Source: CAVVIO01 sp963748095
GTDB lineage: Bacteria > Bacteroidota > Bacteroidia > Bacteroidales > UBA10428
NCBI GenBank assembly: GCA_963748095.1
Contig: CAVVIO010000024.1
Location: 1 to 64,000, forward strand
DNA: 64,000 bases
Reading direction: 5' to 3'
Under the pieces are notes generated by a model that saw only the letters and a list, made by a program, of their open reading frames with translations, was not told where the DNA came from and did no database searches. Position numbers and translations under genes: made by a program. Below, one piece after another: positions 1-8,965 of the stretch (position 1 is its first letter; each line of letters begins with the position of its first letter).

Positions 1-1146
1 AAGTTCAGCAGCAATTTTATATCCTACATGTATCAATTGCCTGAAATTTGAATTGTATTCTTTGCAGCTCTGATCGTGGATAAGAGCATTGGCAAACTGA
101 TCACTGTTCCACCCCTGCACTTCTTCGGCTGTTGGCAGTTTCGATTTATCGATATCAAGTACAGTAGCATAAGGGCCAGCTAATTCATCATACCGGTCAA
201 GCGATTTGGCGTATATCTTTTTTGCCATTTTTAGTCCCTTGCCTCCTGCCTGTGCCAGTCCAATCACTTCTTCGAGCCAGGTTGTACCTGCAGTTTTCAC
301 GTGAATACCGGCATCGAATTTTTGAATCGCTTTTTGAATCGCCGGATAGATCGAAAATTTATCACTGCCACTATGGACACTTAACTTCAGATTAGCAGGA
401 AGTCCCAGTTTCTCCACTGCATATTTTATTACCGCCACATCTTCTTCGAATTCTTTCGTAAATTGTGACACGTTGCCAATGTAGTCAACCCCTTTGGCAA
501 ACAATCCTGTGAATTTCGGAGCAATGGTTTGTATCTCTACATTCTTTGCCTTCAGTTCGGCCAGTATAAAGAACAGGTCGAGAGGTGTCTGTGCTTTTTC
601 TGTTTCGTCCATAGAAACCTCGGGAATAAAATTACCTTTCCCTTTTTTCGATTCTATGTGCTGGTAAATAACGGCCACCTGCTGAATTGCCAGCAGGTAC
701 TTATCTGCCGTTTCCTTTAAAAACTTTTCAGTAACTGTAAATTGTTCTTTAACGCCGGGAATAGACAGTTTTCCGATGTAAGACTTATGCCGTTTTACAA
801 AATCATTTTTTTCTGCTTCATCAACCGGTTTTGATATGAAATGCGCTACATCAATGGTGAAAAAATTACTGTATTCCACGAATTCATCCACAGTCTCCAA
901 TCCAATATGGTCAGCATCTACATAATATCCCGCTTTCCATTGTTTGGCAGCAACTGCATCTTTTGCTTCTTTCAAAACTGAAGCATGCGTGGTTTTAACA
1001 ATTTTATGTTCCCTGTACGACTTATTCCAAACCGGTACAACAGGCACTCCCAGTTTATTGATTTCCTGAATGGCTTCCAGCTGTGCTTCCCCTTCTTTGG
1101 TGAAACGATCACCTACTCCGAATGAATACTTTTCGATATACATCAT
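1..1146 (-). CDS. uxaE: Tagaturonate epimerase (UxaE-type), C-terminus cut by window edge
   Basis: About 382 codons are visible and the frame is still open at base 1, so the C-terminus is missing. The protein begins MMYIEKYSFGVGDRF and has no signal peptide, so it is cytoplasmic. Later segments (YYVDADHIGLETVDEF, FIPEVSMDET, KLSVHSGSDKFSIYP) match my memory of the tagaturonate/fructuronate epimerase family PF16257. That family interconverts D-tagaturonate and D-fructuronate, letting galacturonate enter the fructuronate branch. Two tandem ATG codons (1146 and 1143) are possible starts. It is the last visible gene of the pectin operon, 79 bp after the methylesterase, which fits intracellular handling of released galacturonate. 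The family call rests on recognition, not a search. Confidence 0.8.
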   Translation of the reverse strand, partial: MMYIEKYSFGVGDRFTKEGEAQLEAIQEINKLGVPVVPVWNKSYREHKIVKTTHASVLKEAKDAVAAKQWKAGYYVDADHIGLETVDEFVEYSNFFTIDVAHFISKPVDEAEKNDFVKRHKSYIGKLSIPGVKEQFTVTEKFLKETADKYLLAIQQVAVIYQHIESKKGKGNFIPEVSMDETEKAQTPLDLFFILAELKAKNVEIQTIAPKFTGLFAKGVDYIGNVSQFTKEFEEDVAVIKYAVEKLGLPANLKLSVHSGSDKFSIYPAIQKAIQKFDAGIHVKTAGTTWLEEVIGLAQAGGKGLKMAKKIYAKSLDRYDELAGPYATVLDIDKSKLPTAEEVQGWNSDQFANALIHDQSCKEYNSNFRQLIHVGYKIAAEL

Positions 1147-1225
1147 AATTATATAATTTAATTTAAAATAATACTTTCATTAATTATAAAATCCTCTTAT
1201 TAAAATAAAAAGTCCAGACCTGATT

Positions 1226-2524
1226 TCAGGAACCTCGACGGACATATCCAATATCCGGATGATCACTCAAAATTCTCTCATGAACTGTAGCCCTCAAAGC
1301 ATAGACTTCACCGGATATTAAACGACATTTACCACCCGTAAAATCTTCAGCTTCTAGCTTATCATCACATGAAAATTCAACTGTATCCCTTCCCCTGCCC
1401 ATTTCAAAATTCAGCATTTTCCCGGAAGGTGTTTTTAATTTGACATTCCCCTTTATGCCTACCAGTTCATTAAAATAAAGGTACAAATATTTACCGGTAA
1501 ATTTATATCCGGAAATAGTTAATGCAGCAGTATCCTCGGGGTTCCATTTTCCATCGAATGTCCATGAAGCATTAATAACTCCGGGAGTAACTCCATCCGG
1601 CCATGTATTTACATTATTTTTAAACCAGGGATAATCTCCCCCGGTACGATGACAGTTATAAAAGTAATACCTGTTACCGTAAAAATAGGGCCTGTTCCTT
1701 TCCGGTTCATCTTTATAAACTACATGTTCGATGGGCTTATCTTTCATGGAATCGGAAAATGTACAGTTTAAAAGATAAAATGCTGCATCGTAATGATGCC
1801 GGGCCAGTTCAAATCCTTTTACCCCGTTGAATGAGCAATTTTCCAACACAAATTTCTGATTGGGATTATTAACTGCTGCATGCCAGACAGAGGCAGTCTT
1901 TTTAACTTCATAGAATTTTGAATCACGTATAAAGCACCATCCCCTGGGGCAGACAAAATCGACTGCTCCTTCAAAAAAACAATTTGAATGATAGTACATT
2001 CCCTGTTTATAGTTCCACAATGAAACCGTATCCCCTCCTTTACTTATTACACTGCAATTCAACAGCACCGTTCTTGTGCCGGTACCATAAATAGCAAAGG
2101 CATGCGGGCCAATCAGCGGTTGTGTATTTTCAATAGTAAGATTTTTCAGTATAATATCATCCGCGTAAATATTTACCACTGCAGGGCCAATATAGTCAGG
2201 ATTCTGTTTCCAGTCAGATCTTAACTGATTGTATTCAATGAAAACACTGTCACGCGATTCGCCGATAATTGTAACATAATCGCGGTCAATACGCAGTTTT
2301 TCCTGATAAATACCGTTTTTTACATAGATGGTTACCCGCTCGTAATTATACATGGGTAATGATTCTATTGCCTCTGAGACTGATCTGAAATTGCCTCTGC
2401 CATCTGCATCTACCACTATATCATAACCCTCTTTATCCTGGCAATATCCTATCTGATTACTCAAGACGAGAATTGTAAGCAGAAATATACTGTATATACT
2501 TGTTTTTAATCTGCTTATTTTCAT
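1226..2524 (-). CDS. Pectin methylesterase, CE8 family, exported
   Basis: A 432-residue protein with an N-terminal hydrophobic signal (residues 8-28, cleavage probably near GYCQD). It is a right-handed beta-helix of the pectinesterase family, which removes methyl esters from homogalacturonan so that lyases and polygalacturonases can act. GIYQE (71-75) is the family's G-x-Y-x-E motif. Asp189 in AVDFV matches the nucleophile of the usual VDFIFG motif. Arg242 in ELARHH stands where LGRPW is usual. The acid/base motif is altered: GGDT (163-166) replaces QDT, so the Asp is kept but the oxyanion-hole Gln is not. A C-terminal beta-rich extension follows residue 340. Its start overlaps the end of the upstream GH28 by 4 bp (ATGA), which implies translational coupling. 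Confidence 0.85.
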   Translation of the reverse strand: MKISRLKTSIYSIFLLTILVLSNQIGYCQDKEGYDIVVDADGRGNFRSVSEAIESLPMYNYERVTIYVKNGIYQEKLRIDRDYVTIIGESRDSVFIEYNQLRSDWKQNPDYIGPAVVNIYADDIILKNLTIENTQPLIGPHAFAIYGTGTRTVLLNCSVISKGGDTVSLWNYKQGMYYHSNCFFEGAVDFVCPRGWCFIRDSKFYEVKKTASVWHAAVNNPNQKFVLENCSFNGVKGFELARHHYDAAFYLLNCTFSDSMKDKPIEHVVYKDEPERNRPYFYGNRYYFYNCHRTGGDYPWFKNNVNTWPDGVTPGVINASWTFDGKWNPEDTAALTISGYKFTGKYLYLYFNELVGIKGNVKLKTPSGKMLNFEMGRGRDTVEFSCDDKLEAEDFTGGKCRLISGEVYALRATVHERILSDHPDIGYVRRGS

Positions 2525-3861
2525 TGTGCGTTTGTGCTTACTAATGATCGCAGGTCAATATTTTTACCATTGATCAGAACATTTTTACATTCTATATTTT
2601 TTGTATTTTCGATAATAACAGTATGTATCGCTTTGTCAATTCTGATATTTTCCATTCGGATATCTTCAACTTCCTTTTCTTTTGGGCCTTCTATGATGAT
2701 CCCGTAATGCGAAGCAAATTTACAGGTAATATTCTGAAGGTTTATATTTTTGATAGTAGAAGGGAAACCCTTTCCTTCATTTTTATAATTTGAAGTGATA
2801 TAAAAACAATCTTCTACATTGCCAAACGCAACATTATTGATGTAAATATCCGAAATATAGCCGCCTCTGTCTTTGTTGGATTTCAGGTAAATCCCCCGTT
2901 TTAACCAACCTGTATAATCACAATTTTCCACATATACATTTTTCACCCCTGCCGACATCTCACTGCCTATCACAAATCCATGTAATCCCTTAAAATGACA
3001 ATTGCGTATCAAAATATTTTTACTGGGGGTATTTATCTTCCGCCCATCCAGATCACGACCTGCTTTTACAGCAATATTGTCATCATTATTATTAAATGTT
3101 ATATTTTCTATCAGAATATTACTGGAAGATTCGGGATCGACACCATCATTATTAAAATTTTGCGCATCGAAAACCAGGTTTCGGACTATGATATTTTTAC
3201 TGAACAAAAGATGAATACACCAGAATGGTGAATCTTCAATCTTTACTGAATCAATCAGAATATTTTCACAATTAAAAAGCTGGATCAGTTGCGGACGTAA
3301 ATAGTGACCTTCTCCAAATACCCGCTTTTTAATACTGATGCCTTTATGATTCATTTCTCTCGAAAGAAGCTGATCATTACTTTGTTTCGCCCGCCATTTA
3401 GCCCAAGTGTTCTGTGCTTCACCATCAATCGTACCTTTTCCGGTAATAGCAATATTCTTCTTCTTGTAAGCATAAATAAACGGACTGAAATTGTACAACA
3501 AGGTTCCTTCCCAACTAGTCAGCACTACCGGCAGGTAATCCTTGTAATCCGATCCGAAACGAAGCACCGCATTCTCAGATAAGTGTAAATTCATATTATC
3601 TGATAAGTGGATAGGCCCATTCACTTTGTAAACTCCCGGAGGAACAATTATATACCCGCCACCGGATAAGGAACATGCTTTTATTGCCGAATCTATTGCC
3701 GGTTTGGAATCGGTTACAGAATCACCCACAGCCCCGTAATCGGTAATTAAAAACCTGTTAGCCGGAAATTCGGGCGGAGATAAGTTACTGATCCTTTCCG
3801 GTCCAGGAGAACAGGAGATTAAAAGGTAAAAGTAAAAAAAAGGTAACAGTATCTTTTTCAT
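2521..3861 (-). CDS. GH28 polygalacturonase-like lipoprotein with altered active-site motifs
   Basis: 446 residues. The signal ends in a lipobox (LLISC, Cys17), so it is probably a lipoprotein at the outer membrane or periplasm. Residues 38-90 carry the GH28/pectate-lyase-3 start (DYGAVGDSVTD, GGGYIIVPPGVY), and parallel beta-helix repeats follow. Of the GH28 catalytic motifs, NNDGVD (237-242) is kept. The usual GDDC is NDDN (259-262), GHG is LHG (303-305), and the RIK substrate-binding motif is YLK (325-327). The three catalytic Asp and the His remain while the Arg is lost, so it may act on a modified or different galacturonan end. It lies between the DUF4861 gene (26 bp away) and the methylesterase (4-bp overlap). 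Confidence 0.85.
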   Translation of the reverse strand: MKKILLPFFYFYLLISCSPGPERISNLSPPEFPANRFLITDYGAVGDSVTDSKPAIDSAIKACSLSGGGYIIVPPGVYKVNGPIHLSDNMNLHLSENAVLRFGSDYKDYLPVVLTSWEGTLLYNFSPFIYAYKKKNIAITGKGTIDGEAQNTWAKWRAKQSNDQLLSREMNHKGISIKKRVFGEGHYLRPQLIQLFNCENILIDSVKIEDSPFWCIHLLFSKNIIVRNLVFDAQNFNNDGVDPESSSNILIENITFNNNDDNIAVKAGRDLDGRKINTPSKNILIRNCHFKGLHGFVIGSEMSAGVKNVYVENCDYTGWLKRGIYLKSNKDRGGYISDIYINNVAFGNVEDCFYITSNYKNEGKGFPSTIKNINLQNITCKFASHYGIIIEGPKEKEVEDIRMENIRIDKAIHTVIIENTKNIECKNVLINGKNIDLRSLVSTNAQ

Positions 3862-3887
3862 ATCCGGTTAATTCAGGTTTTTTAATT

Positions 3888-5144
3888 TCAGAAACTGGCA
3901 AGAATTGGTTTATTTAAACTTTCATCTATTCTATTCAGGTATTCTAAAAACTCTTTCCCGGTTTTTATGCCATTCTTTTCCTTTTCCCAGGCTGCAAGAA
4001 AATAATATCTCACTTTACCATTCTCCGGTTTTAATACAAGTACATGACTTGATGAATCTTCAGTGATTTTTACCAGGTTATCCCTGTTAACCAATACAGC
4101 CAACCCGATACTATCGTTAAAAAGAGTCTGCTTTCCCCATGTGGCATAATATACCCATTGTGCATCCGGCCCTTCGTTAGTCATAACTTCTACCGAATCG
4201 TGCCTTACAATTCCTGTGCACAATAATGCATTATTTCCTGTTAACACCAGATCATGCCTGGTCATCCGGCTGCCCGCAAATATGGAAAGTTGTGATTGCA
4301 AATCGTATTTATTGTCCCCAACTTTCCATCCGTAATAGTTGGTCTTTACCATCGATTCCACCGGCCCGTCGAGCGCAATACGGCAAATAACACTGTCTGT
4401 TACCGAAACCATATTGACTTTATCATTATACCACATGGCAACAGAACCGATCCCCAGGGAATTGCCAACCTTAAAATTATCCATGCCCCAGTCAGAGGGT
4501 TTTTGATAGGATTCATATCCATCGAGGCCAACATGTTGCAATACTATTGTATCAGTCTTTTTACTGAAGATATCGATGGCATTCCGCCAGTCGAGATAAA
4601 AGCGATAGGCAATTTTTTCCGATTCCCATCCCGGGCCTTCGTACCTGATGAAAAAGGAATGATCGGTAGCTTCAGGAGGAACTTTCAGAGACGATACATT
4701 TTTAAATTCTCCGCCTATATATTTATGACCTTCCCATTTCCCGCCGAATTTGCGTGATAACTCAGCCTGGGTACGTTTCTTAAAATGGGTCATAACCATC
4801 CCCTGCTCTTTGTATCTTACGGTTATTTCTTTAGTTTCACCGGCATTCAGATCAACCAGGAAGACGAGTTCATCCCGTACGAAATTTCCATTGATGTCAT
4901 TTGCCTGGAAAGGAAGTTGCTTATCACCATCAAAAATCAAGCACCCTTCCGGATTGAAATCCGGGAATTTTGCCTTGATATCTTTCATAGAAAGTTCGAC
5001 AACCCCATCTTTAATCAGGAAATCATTCTGATTCTTAACAGTTACCTTAAAGGATAATGGCAGTTTTTGATGATCAGATTGACAGGCAGACATAATAATA
5101 ATTATAGCTGCGAGCAATAATTTAAAATTGTCCATTTTTTTCAT
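3888..5144 (-). CDS. DUF4861 family lipoprotein of the pectin operon
   Basis: 418 residues. A hydrophobic signal ending in a lipobox (IMSACQSD, Cys near 21) indicates a lipoprotein. The body is all-beta, with FDGDKQLPFQ and RDELVFLVDLNAGE near residues 68-100 and a long C-terminal half rich in WY and GW motifs. I recognise it as DUF4861, a family known from pectin and rhamnogalacturonan loci whose activity I cannot state from sequence. Its N-terminal 100 residues resemble the N-terminal region of the GH105 protein in the same operon. It sits 11 bp downstream of the deleted GH43 gene and 26 bp upstream of a GH28. It may be an accessory or uncharacterised carbohydrate-active enzyme. Confidence 0.7.
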   Translation of the reverse strand: MKKMDNFKLLLAAIIIIMSACQSDHQKLPLSFKVTVKNQNDFLIKDGVVELSMKDIKAKFPDFNPEGCLIFDGDKQLPFQANDINGNFVRDELVFLVDLNAGETKEITVRYKEQGMVMTHFKKRTQAELSRKFGGKWEGHKYIGGEFKNVSSLKVPPEATDHSFFIRYEGPGWESEKIAYRFYLDWRNAIDIFSKKTDTIVLQHVGLDGYESYQKPSDWGMDNFKVGNSLGIGSVAMWYNDKVNMVSVTDSVICRIALDGPVESMVKTNYYGWKVGDNKYDLQSQLSIFAGSRMTRHDLVLTGNNALLCTGIVRHDSVEVMTNEGPDAQWVYYATWGKQTLFNDSIGLAVLVNRDNLVKITEDSSSHVLVLKPENGKVRYYFLAAWEKEKNGIKTGKEFLEYLNRIDESLNKPILASF

Positions 5145-5155
5145 TTTGAATAATA

Positions 5156-5929
5156 TTAAAGTTTTTCAATTCTAAACCAATCTACATCAATATAACCAAC
5201 ATCGTTGGTTTTTGTATTTCCTGTACAAAACAGTCCGTTTTTTGCTCCTATCCAGCGTCCCGGTTTTGCGGTAAAAGCTGATCCGAAAGGAACAAAATTT
5301 TTTCCATCCAGACTATAGTAAAATTCACATACAGCATTATCCGACACAACACATCTGAAATAAATTACTGAACTATCAGGTACCTGTGTTTCCTGCCTGT
5401 TTTCCGGTGAGTTTTTATCAGCATTTAAACAGATGCCCTGTTCAATTAGCAACTGTGCTTTCTTTTTTGTAACCGCGATATATGCATAATCACTTCCCAT
5501 AATGATCAATCCGGCTTTATCGTTCTCATGTTTTAAATACTGTACTATTTTACAGGTTACTTTAAATGAAGGCGCCCACACACCTTGTCCTTGCCGGGGA
5601 ATTGAAAAATAATCATCCGGTTGTAACCGGTTCATAACATGTCCTGCAATCTTCCAGTTTACTAGATCACCAGAGTGTAATATCGGAATCCCGGGAACAC
5701 AATTGAAACTTGAAGAAATTAAGTAATAATCGTCTCCCCTCCGGATGACATCAGGGTCGGAATAATCAGCATAGATGACAGGATTTTTATAGGTCCCATC
5801 GTTGTTGTCGGGAACCCAGACATCTGTTGTATCTGCTTTTACAGTTGAAATTATCGGCTTGTTTCCACTCTTACAGGATACAGAAATGATCAGGATGACC
5901 GGTAAATACAACAACTGCCGTTTATTCAT
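5156..5929 (-). CDS. GH43-family enzyme with an in-frame internal deletion (remnant)
   Basis: 257 residues where GH43 enzymes of this architecture usually have about 500-560. The lipoprotein signal (VSCKSG, Cys near 19) and the first part of a five-bladed GH43 propeller are present: NPVIYADYSDPDVIR with the catalytic-base Asp, HSGDLVNWK, and VWAPSF near residue 123. The sequence then jumps in frame to a C-terminal concanavalin-like domain (KVTCKIVQYLKHENDKAG, LIIMGSDYAYIAV, FYYSLDGKNFVPFG, IDVDWFRIE). The remaining propeller blades, with the catalytic acid Glu and the pKa-modulating Asp, are absent. It is therefore very probably inactive as a glycosidase. The frame and operon spacing are intact (40 and 11 bp). 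An assembly collapse is an alternative to a real deletion. Confidence 0.8.
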   Translation of the reverse strand: MNKRQLLYLPVILIISVSCKSGNKPIISTVKADTTDVWVPDNNDGTYKNPVIYADYSDPDVIRRGDDYYLISSSFNCVPGIPILHSGDLVNWKIAGHVMNRLQPDDYFSIPRQGQGVWAPSFKVTCKIVQYLKHENDKAGLIIMGSDYAYIAVTKKKAQLLIEQGICLNADKNSPENRQETQVPDSSVIYFRCVVSDNAVCEFYYSLDGKNFVPFGSAFTAKPGRWIGAKNGLFCTGNTKTNDVGYIDVDWFRIEKL

Positions 5930-5969
5930 TGCCGGTTATTTTATATTCCTTTTTATGATATTTATAAAA

Positions 5970-7364
5970 TTAATTTTTATTTATCGTATTGTTAAATTCT
6001 TTATTGTTTATAGTTACATTATCCAGCTTCAGGTTTTCCACTGCATCCATTACATTATCGTCCGACACATCGTTAAACTTACAATCCGTAATAAATATAT
6101 TCTCTACCGGCGACCGTTTGTACCCTTTGATATAAAAAGCGTATTTACTTTTTTGCGAAGTCACATTATCCATAAAAACATTTCTTACTATGGGAACATG
6201 GTTTCCGGCATCCCCCTGTTCATAATAAAAATTGATCATTAATACAGCTTCCCTCACTTCGCCTACCTGCACGTTCCGCATATAAATATTTTCTATTGTT
6301 CCACCACGAAGGGAATTGGTTTTTATTCTCAGCGCCCTGTCAAGATCCGGGCTGTTCATTTTACAATTTTCCACAAATACATATCTGCATCCACCGGAAA
6401 TCTCACTGCCAATGGCTACACCGCCATGACCATCCTGCATTTCACAGTTTTGTATAATAATATTTTCACTGGGTGTGTTGTCTCTTCTTCCGTCTTCTTC
6501 CCTGCCCGATTTAATGGCAATACAATCATCTCCGGTCTTGAAAAAGCAACTGTCAACCAAAACATCCTTACATGACTCAGGATCAAATCCGTCATTATTC
6601 GGACCCGGACTGGTAATAGTGACATTCTTGATGGTGATATTGGAAGATAGTACAGGATTTAATTCCCACATGGGAGATCTTAAAATAGTAATGCCATCGA
6701 TTAATATGTTTTTACAATTGATAAATTGTACAAAATTGGGACGCAGGTTGTGACCTTCACCAAAAACCCGCTTTTCTATTGGTACATGTTCATCCGACAT
6801 TTTTAATAAGCTGTCTCTATCCGATAGTTGATTGGGACTGCCCTCGTTCCATCCAAATTTTCGGTTGGCTTTCCACGGCCACCAGGTCAATGTATCGGCA
6901 TTTCCATCAATTGTACCTTTTCCGGTTACGGCAATGTTTTCTTCATCCAGAGAATATATAAACGGTGAATAATTCATCAGATCGTTCCCTTCAAACCGGG
7001 TTCTTACCACCGGGAGATATTTTTTATAATCTTTACTGAATAACACTGTTGCCCCTTTTATAATATGAAGGTTTACATTGCTTTTAAGATATATTGCTCC
7101 CGTTAAAAAGGTACCTTCAGGAACCAAAACAACACCTCCACCCGAATCGGAACAGGTAACAATAGCATTTTTAATATTTTCCGTGCAATCAGTTGTGCCG
7201 TCGCCAATAGCGCCAAAGTCAACAATATTATAAGTCTTCTCAGAAAACACGGGAGGTTTGATTCTTTTAAATATTTCATCCCTTTTTGACCAGTTATCCG
7301 GAGAACTGCATCCGAAAACAACTAACAAAAAGAGAAATGATACATTTTTTAATATTGATTTCAT
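5970..7364 (-). CDS. GH28 polygalacturonase, lipoprotein
   Basis: 464 residues with a lipobox signal (LVVFGCSSPD, Cys19). The N-terminal FGAIGDGTTDCTENI and GGGVVLVPEGTF regions are typical of GH28 beta-helices. All active-site motifs look canonical: NNDGFD, TGDDCIAIKSG, DGHGGVAIGSE and RALRIKTN. It should hydrolyse alpha-1,4-galacturonan, perhaps as an exo-acting enzyme like many Bacteroidota relatives. Compared with the neighbouring GH28 at 2521-3861 this one keeps every catalytic and binding residue, so the pair has probably specialised. It follows the GH105 gene by 24 bp in the same operon. Confidence 0.9.
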   Translation of the reverse strand: MKSILKNVSFLFLLVVFGCSSPDNWSKRDEIFKRIKPPVFSEKTYNIVDFGAIGDGTTDCTENIKNAIVTCSDSGGGVVLVPEGTFLTGAIYLKSNVNLHIIKGATVLFSKDYKKYLPVVRTRFEGNDLMNYSPFIYSLDEENIAVTGKGTIDGNADTLTWWPWKANRKFGWNEGSPNQLSDRDSLLKMSDEHVPIEKRVFGEGHNLRPNFVQFINCKNILIDGITILRSPMWELNPVLSSNITIKNVTITSPGPNNDGFDPESCKDVLVDSCFFKTGDDCIAIKSGREEDGRRDNTPSENIIIQNCEMQDGHGGVAIGSEISGGCRYVFVENCKMNSPDLDRALRIKTNSLRGGTIENIYMRNVQVGEVREAVLMINFYYEQGDAGNHVPIVRNVFMDNVTSQKSKYAFYIKGYKRSPVENIFITDCKFNDVSDDNVMDAVENLKLDNVTINNKEFNNTINKN

Positions 7365-7388
7365 TTTGTTTAATTTATAATTGAGTGG

Positions 7389-8948
7389 TTAATAATTCAA
7401 AGCCATTGACAGATACAATAAGGCAGATATTCCTTTAAAATCGTTAACCCGCCTGTCTACCGAAATATAATAGTTATAAGAACCGTCGGAATATTTAAAA
7501 TTCAGGGTACCCACTTTCACGGTACCTGTCAGGTACACTTTCCCCTCATCGTCAAAAAACAGGTAATTATTTTCAAGTCCCTGAAATGCTTTCCTGGCTT
7601 TCGACAGGTACCCCGGATCAAGATAACCTTTTTTCGATCCTTTAGCAAATGCATAGGCAAACATGGCCGAACAGGAAGTTTCTATCCAGTTACCTTTTAC
7701 ATTCCCCTTGTCCACTACCTGGAACCATAAACCCGTCTCCGGATCCTGGTACCTGGCCAAACTCCGCGACAGATCTTGTAACATGATAATCAGACTGTCT
7801 CTATCGGGATTACCTTCGGGAATATAATCCAATGCATCGGTCAGCGCCATCGCGTACCAGCCAATACCACGTCCCCAGAATTCTGATGAAGTTCCTGTAA
7901 TGGAATCAGCCCAGATTTTATTCTTTGATTCATCCCACCCGTGATATAACAATCCTGTTTTCGGATCAAGGGTTTTTTTATAGATCAGTTTGATCTGATG
8001 TATAGCATCATCGGCGATCTCCGGTTTTTCAAACTGGCTGGCATATTGCAGCATGTATACATCGCCCATATAAATCCCGTCGAGCCACATTTGCCAGGGA
8101 TATACTTTTTTATGCCAGAAGCCTCCTTCACTGGTGCGGGGTTGGTTTTTTAACTCATTAATAAGTTCATCCGCTGCTATATGATAAATGGAATCGTGTG
8201 TGTATCCAAACATATACAACAACGACCGGCCGGGAAGAATATCATCCAGTTCCTGTTTTTTACTTTCATACTTATTTGTATCAAGCGTTCCTTTATCCGA
8301 TATGAAATTCGATAACCATTTTTCCACGTACTGTTCGTATAACGAATCGTGAGTATTGTTGTACAACACGCAAAGTGCATTGTTAAAGAAACCATTGGTG
8401 TAAGACCATTGACCTTTCGAAAATATTTCCAGGTTGGACGGATCAGGGTAGGTTCTCATTACCGATTGTGCAATCGTATCCGGCCAGTCCTTTATTACCG
8501 CATTTTGTTCCTGGTAATCGCGTGCAGTGACAAGGTACGTAATTTTAACATGTGCGTTTTTCCTAACTGTTTCTGAAATATGCGCATTTTCATCCTGACC
8601 TTTTAATATTTCAAAAGGTCTCAATGGTTCATCAATCCTTTTGCGGGGAACAAATGCATAAATATCAGGCTTTTCATCCGCATTAGTATCCACCAGGAAA
8701 CCCGAATAGATTTTATCATCATCCAGATCTTTAATCACATAGGAATTCATGTTCCCGATCCCATATCTCTGAGAAATATCTCCGATACTTAGAAAAATGG
8801 TGTCTATATCCCTTATATAACCAGGTTCGTATTGAACCGTAAAAACCACTCTTTTATTTTTATTTCCTGAATTACAGGAAACAACAATGAATAGTCCTGA
8901 TATTAAAATTATTACTAGTTTAACTGTTCCGGTTATAGATTTTCCCAT
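7389..8948 (-). CDS. GH105 unsaturated galacturonyl/rhamnogalacturonyl hydrolase with DUF4861-like N-terminal domain
   Basis: 519 residues. A lipobox (FIVVSCNSG) marks it as a lipoprotein. Residues 30-120 form a beta-rich domain (FLSIGDISQRYG, DTNADEKPDIYAFVP) resembling the start of the DUF4861 protein in this operon. From about 160 on, an (alpha/alpha)6 barrel of the YteR/GH105 type follows: WLDGIYMGD with the proposed catalytic Asp, EFWGRGIGWYAMALTDALD, and GNWIETSCSAMFAYA. GH105 enzymes remove the 4,5-unsaturated uronic acid left at the non-reducing end by pectate lyases, which fits the PL1 gene 17 bp upstream. GH105 enzymes are commonly about 350-400 residues, so the N-terminal domain is an addition. 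Confidence 0.88.
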   Translation of the reverse strand: MGKSITGTVKLVIILISGLFIVVSCNSGNKNKRVVFTVQYEPGYIRDIDTIFLSIGDISQRYGIGNMNSYVIKDLDDDKIYSGFLVDTNADEKPDIYAFVPRKRIDEPLRPFEILKGQDENAHISETVRKNAHVKITYLVTARDYQEQNAVIKDWPDTIAQSVMRTYPDPSNLEIFSKGQWSYTNGFFNNALCVLYNNTHDSLYEQYVEKWLSNFISDKGTLDTNKYESKKQELDDILPGRSLLYMFGYTHDSIYHIAADELINELKNQPRTSEGGFWHKKVYPWQMWLDGIYMGDVYMLQYASQFEKPEIADDAIHQIKLIYKKTLDPKTGLLYHGWDESKNKIWADSITGTSSEFWGRGIGWYAMALTDALDYIPEGNPDRDSLIIMLQDLSRSLARYQDPETGLWFQVVDKGNVKGNWIETSCSAMFAYAFAKGSKKGYLDPGYLSKARKAFQGLENNYLFFDDEGKVYLTGTVKVGTLNFKYSDGSYNYYISVDRRVNDFKGISALLYLSMALNY

Positions 8949-8965
8949 TTTTGATCAGATTATTT

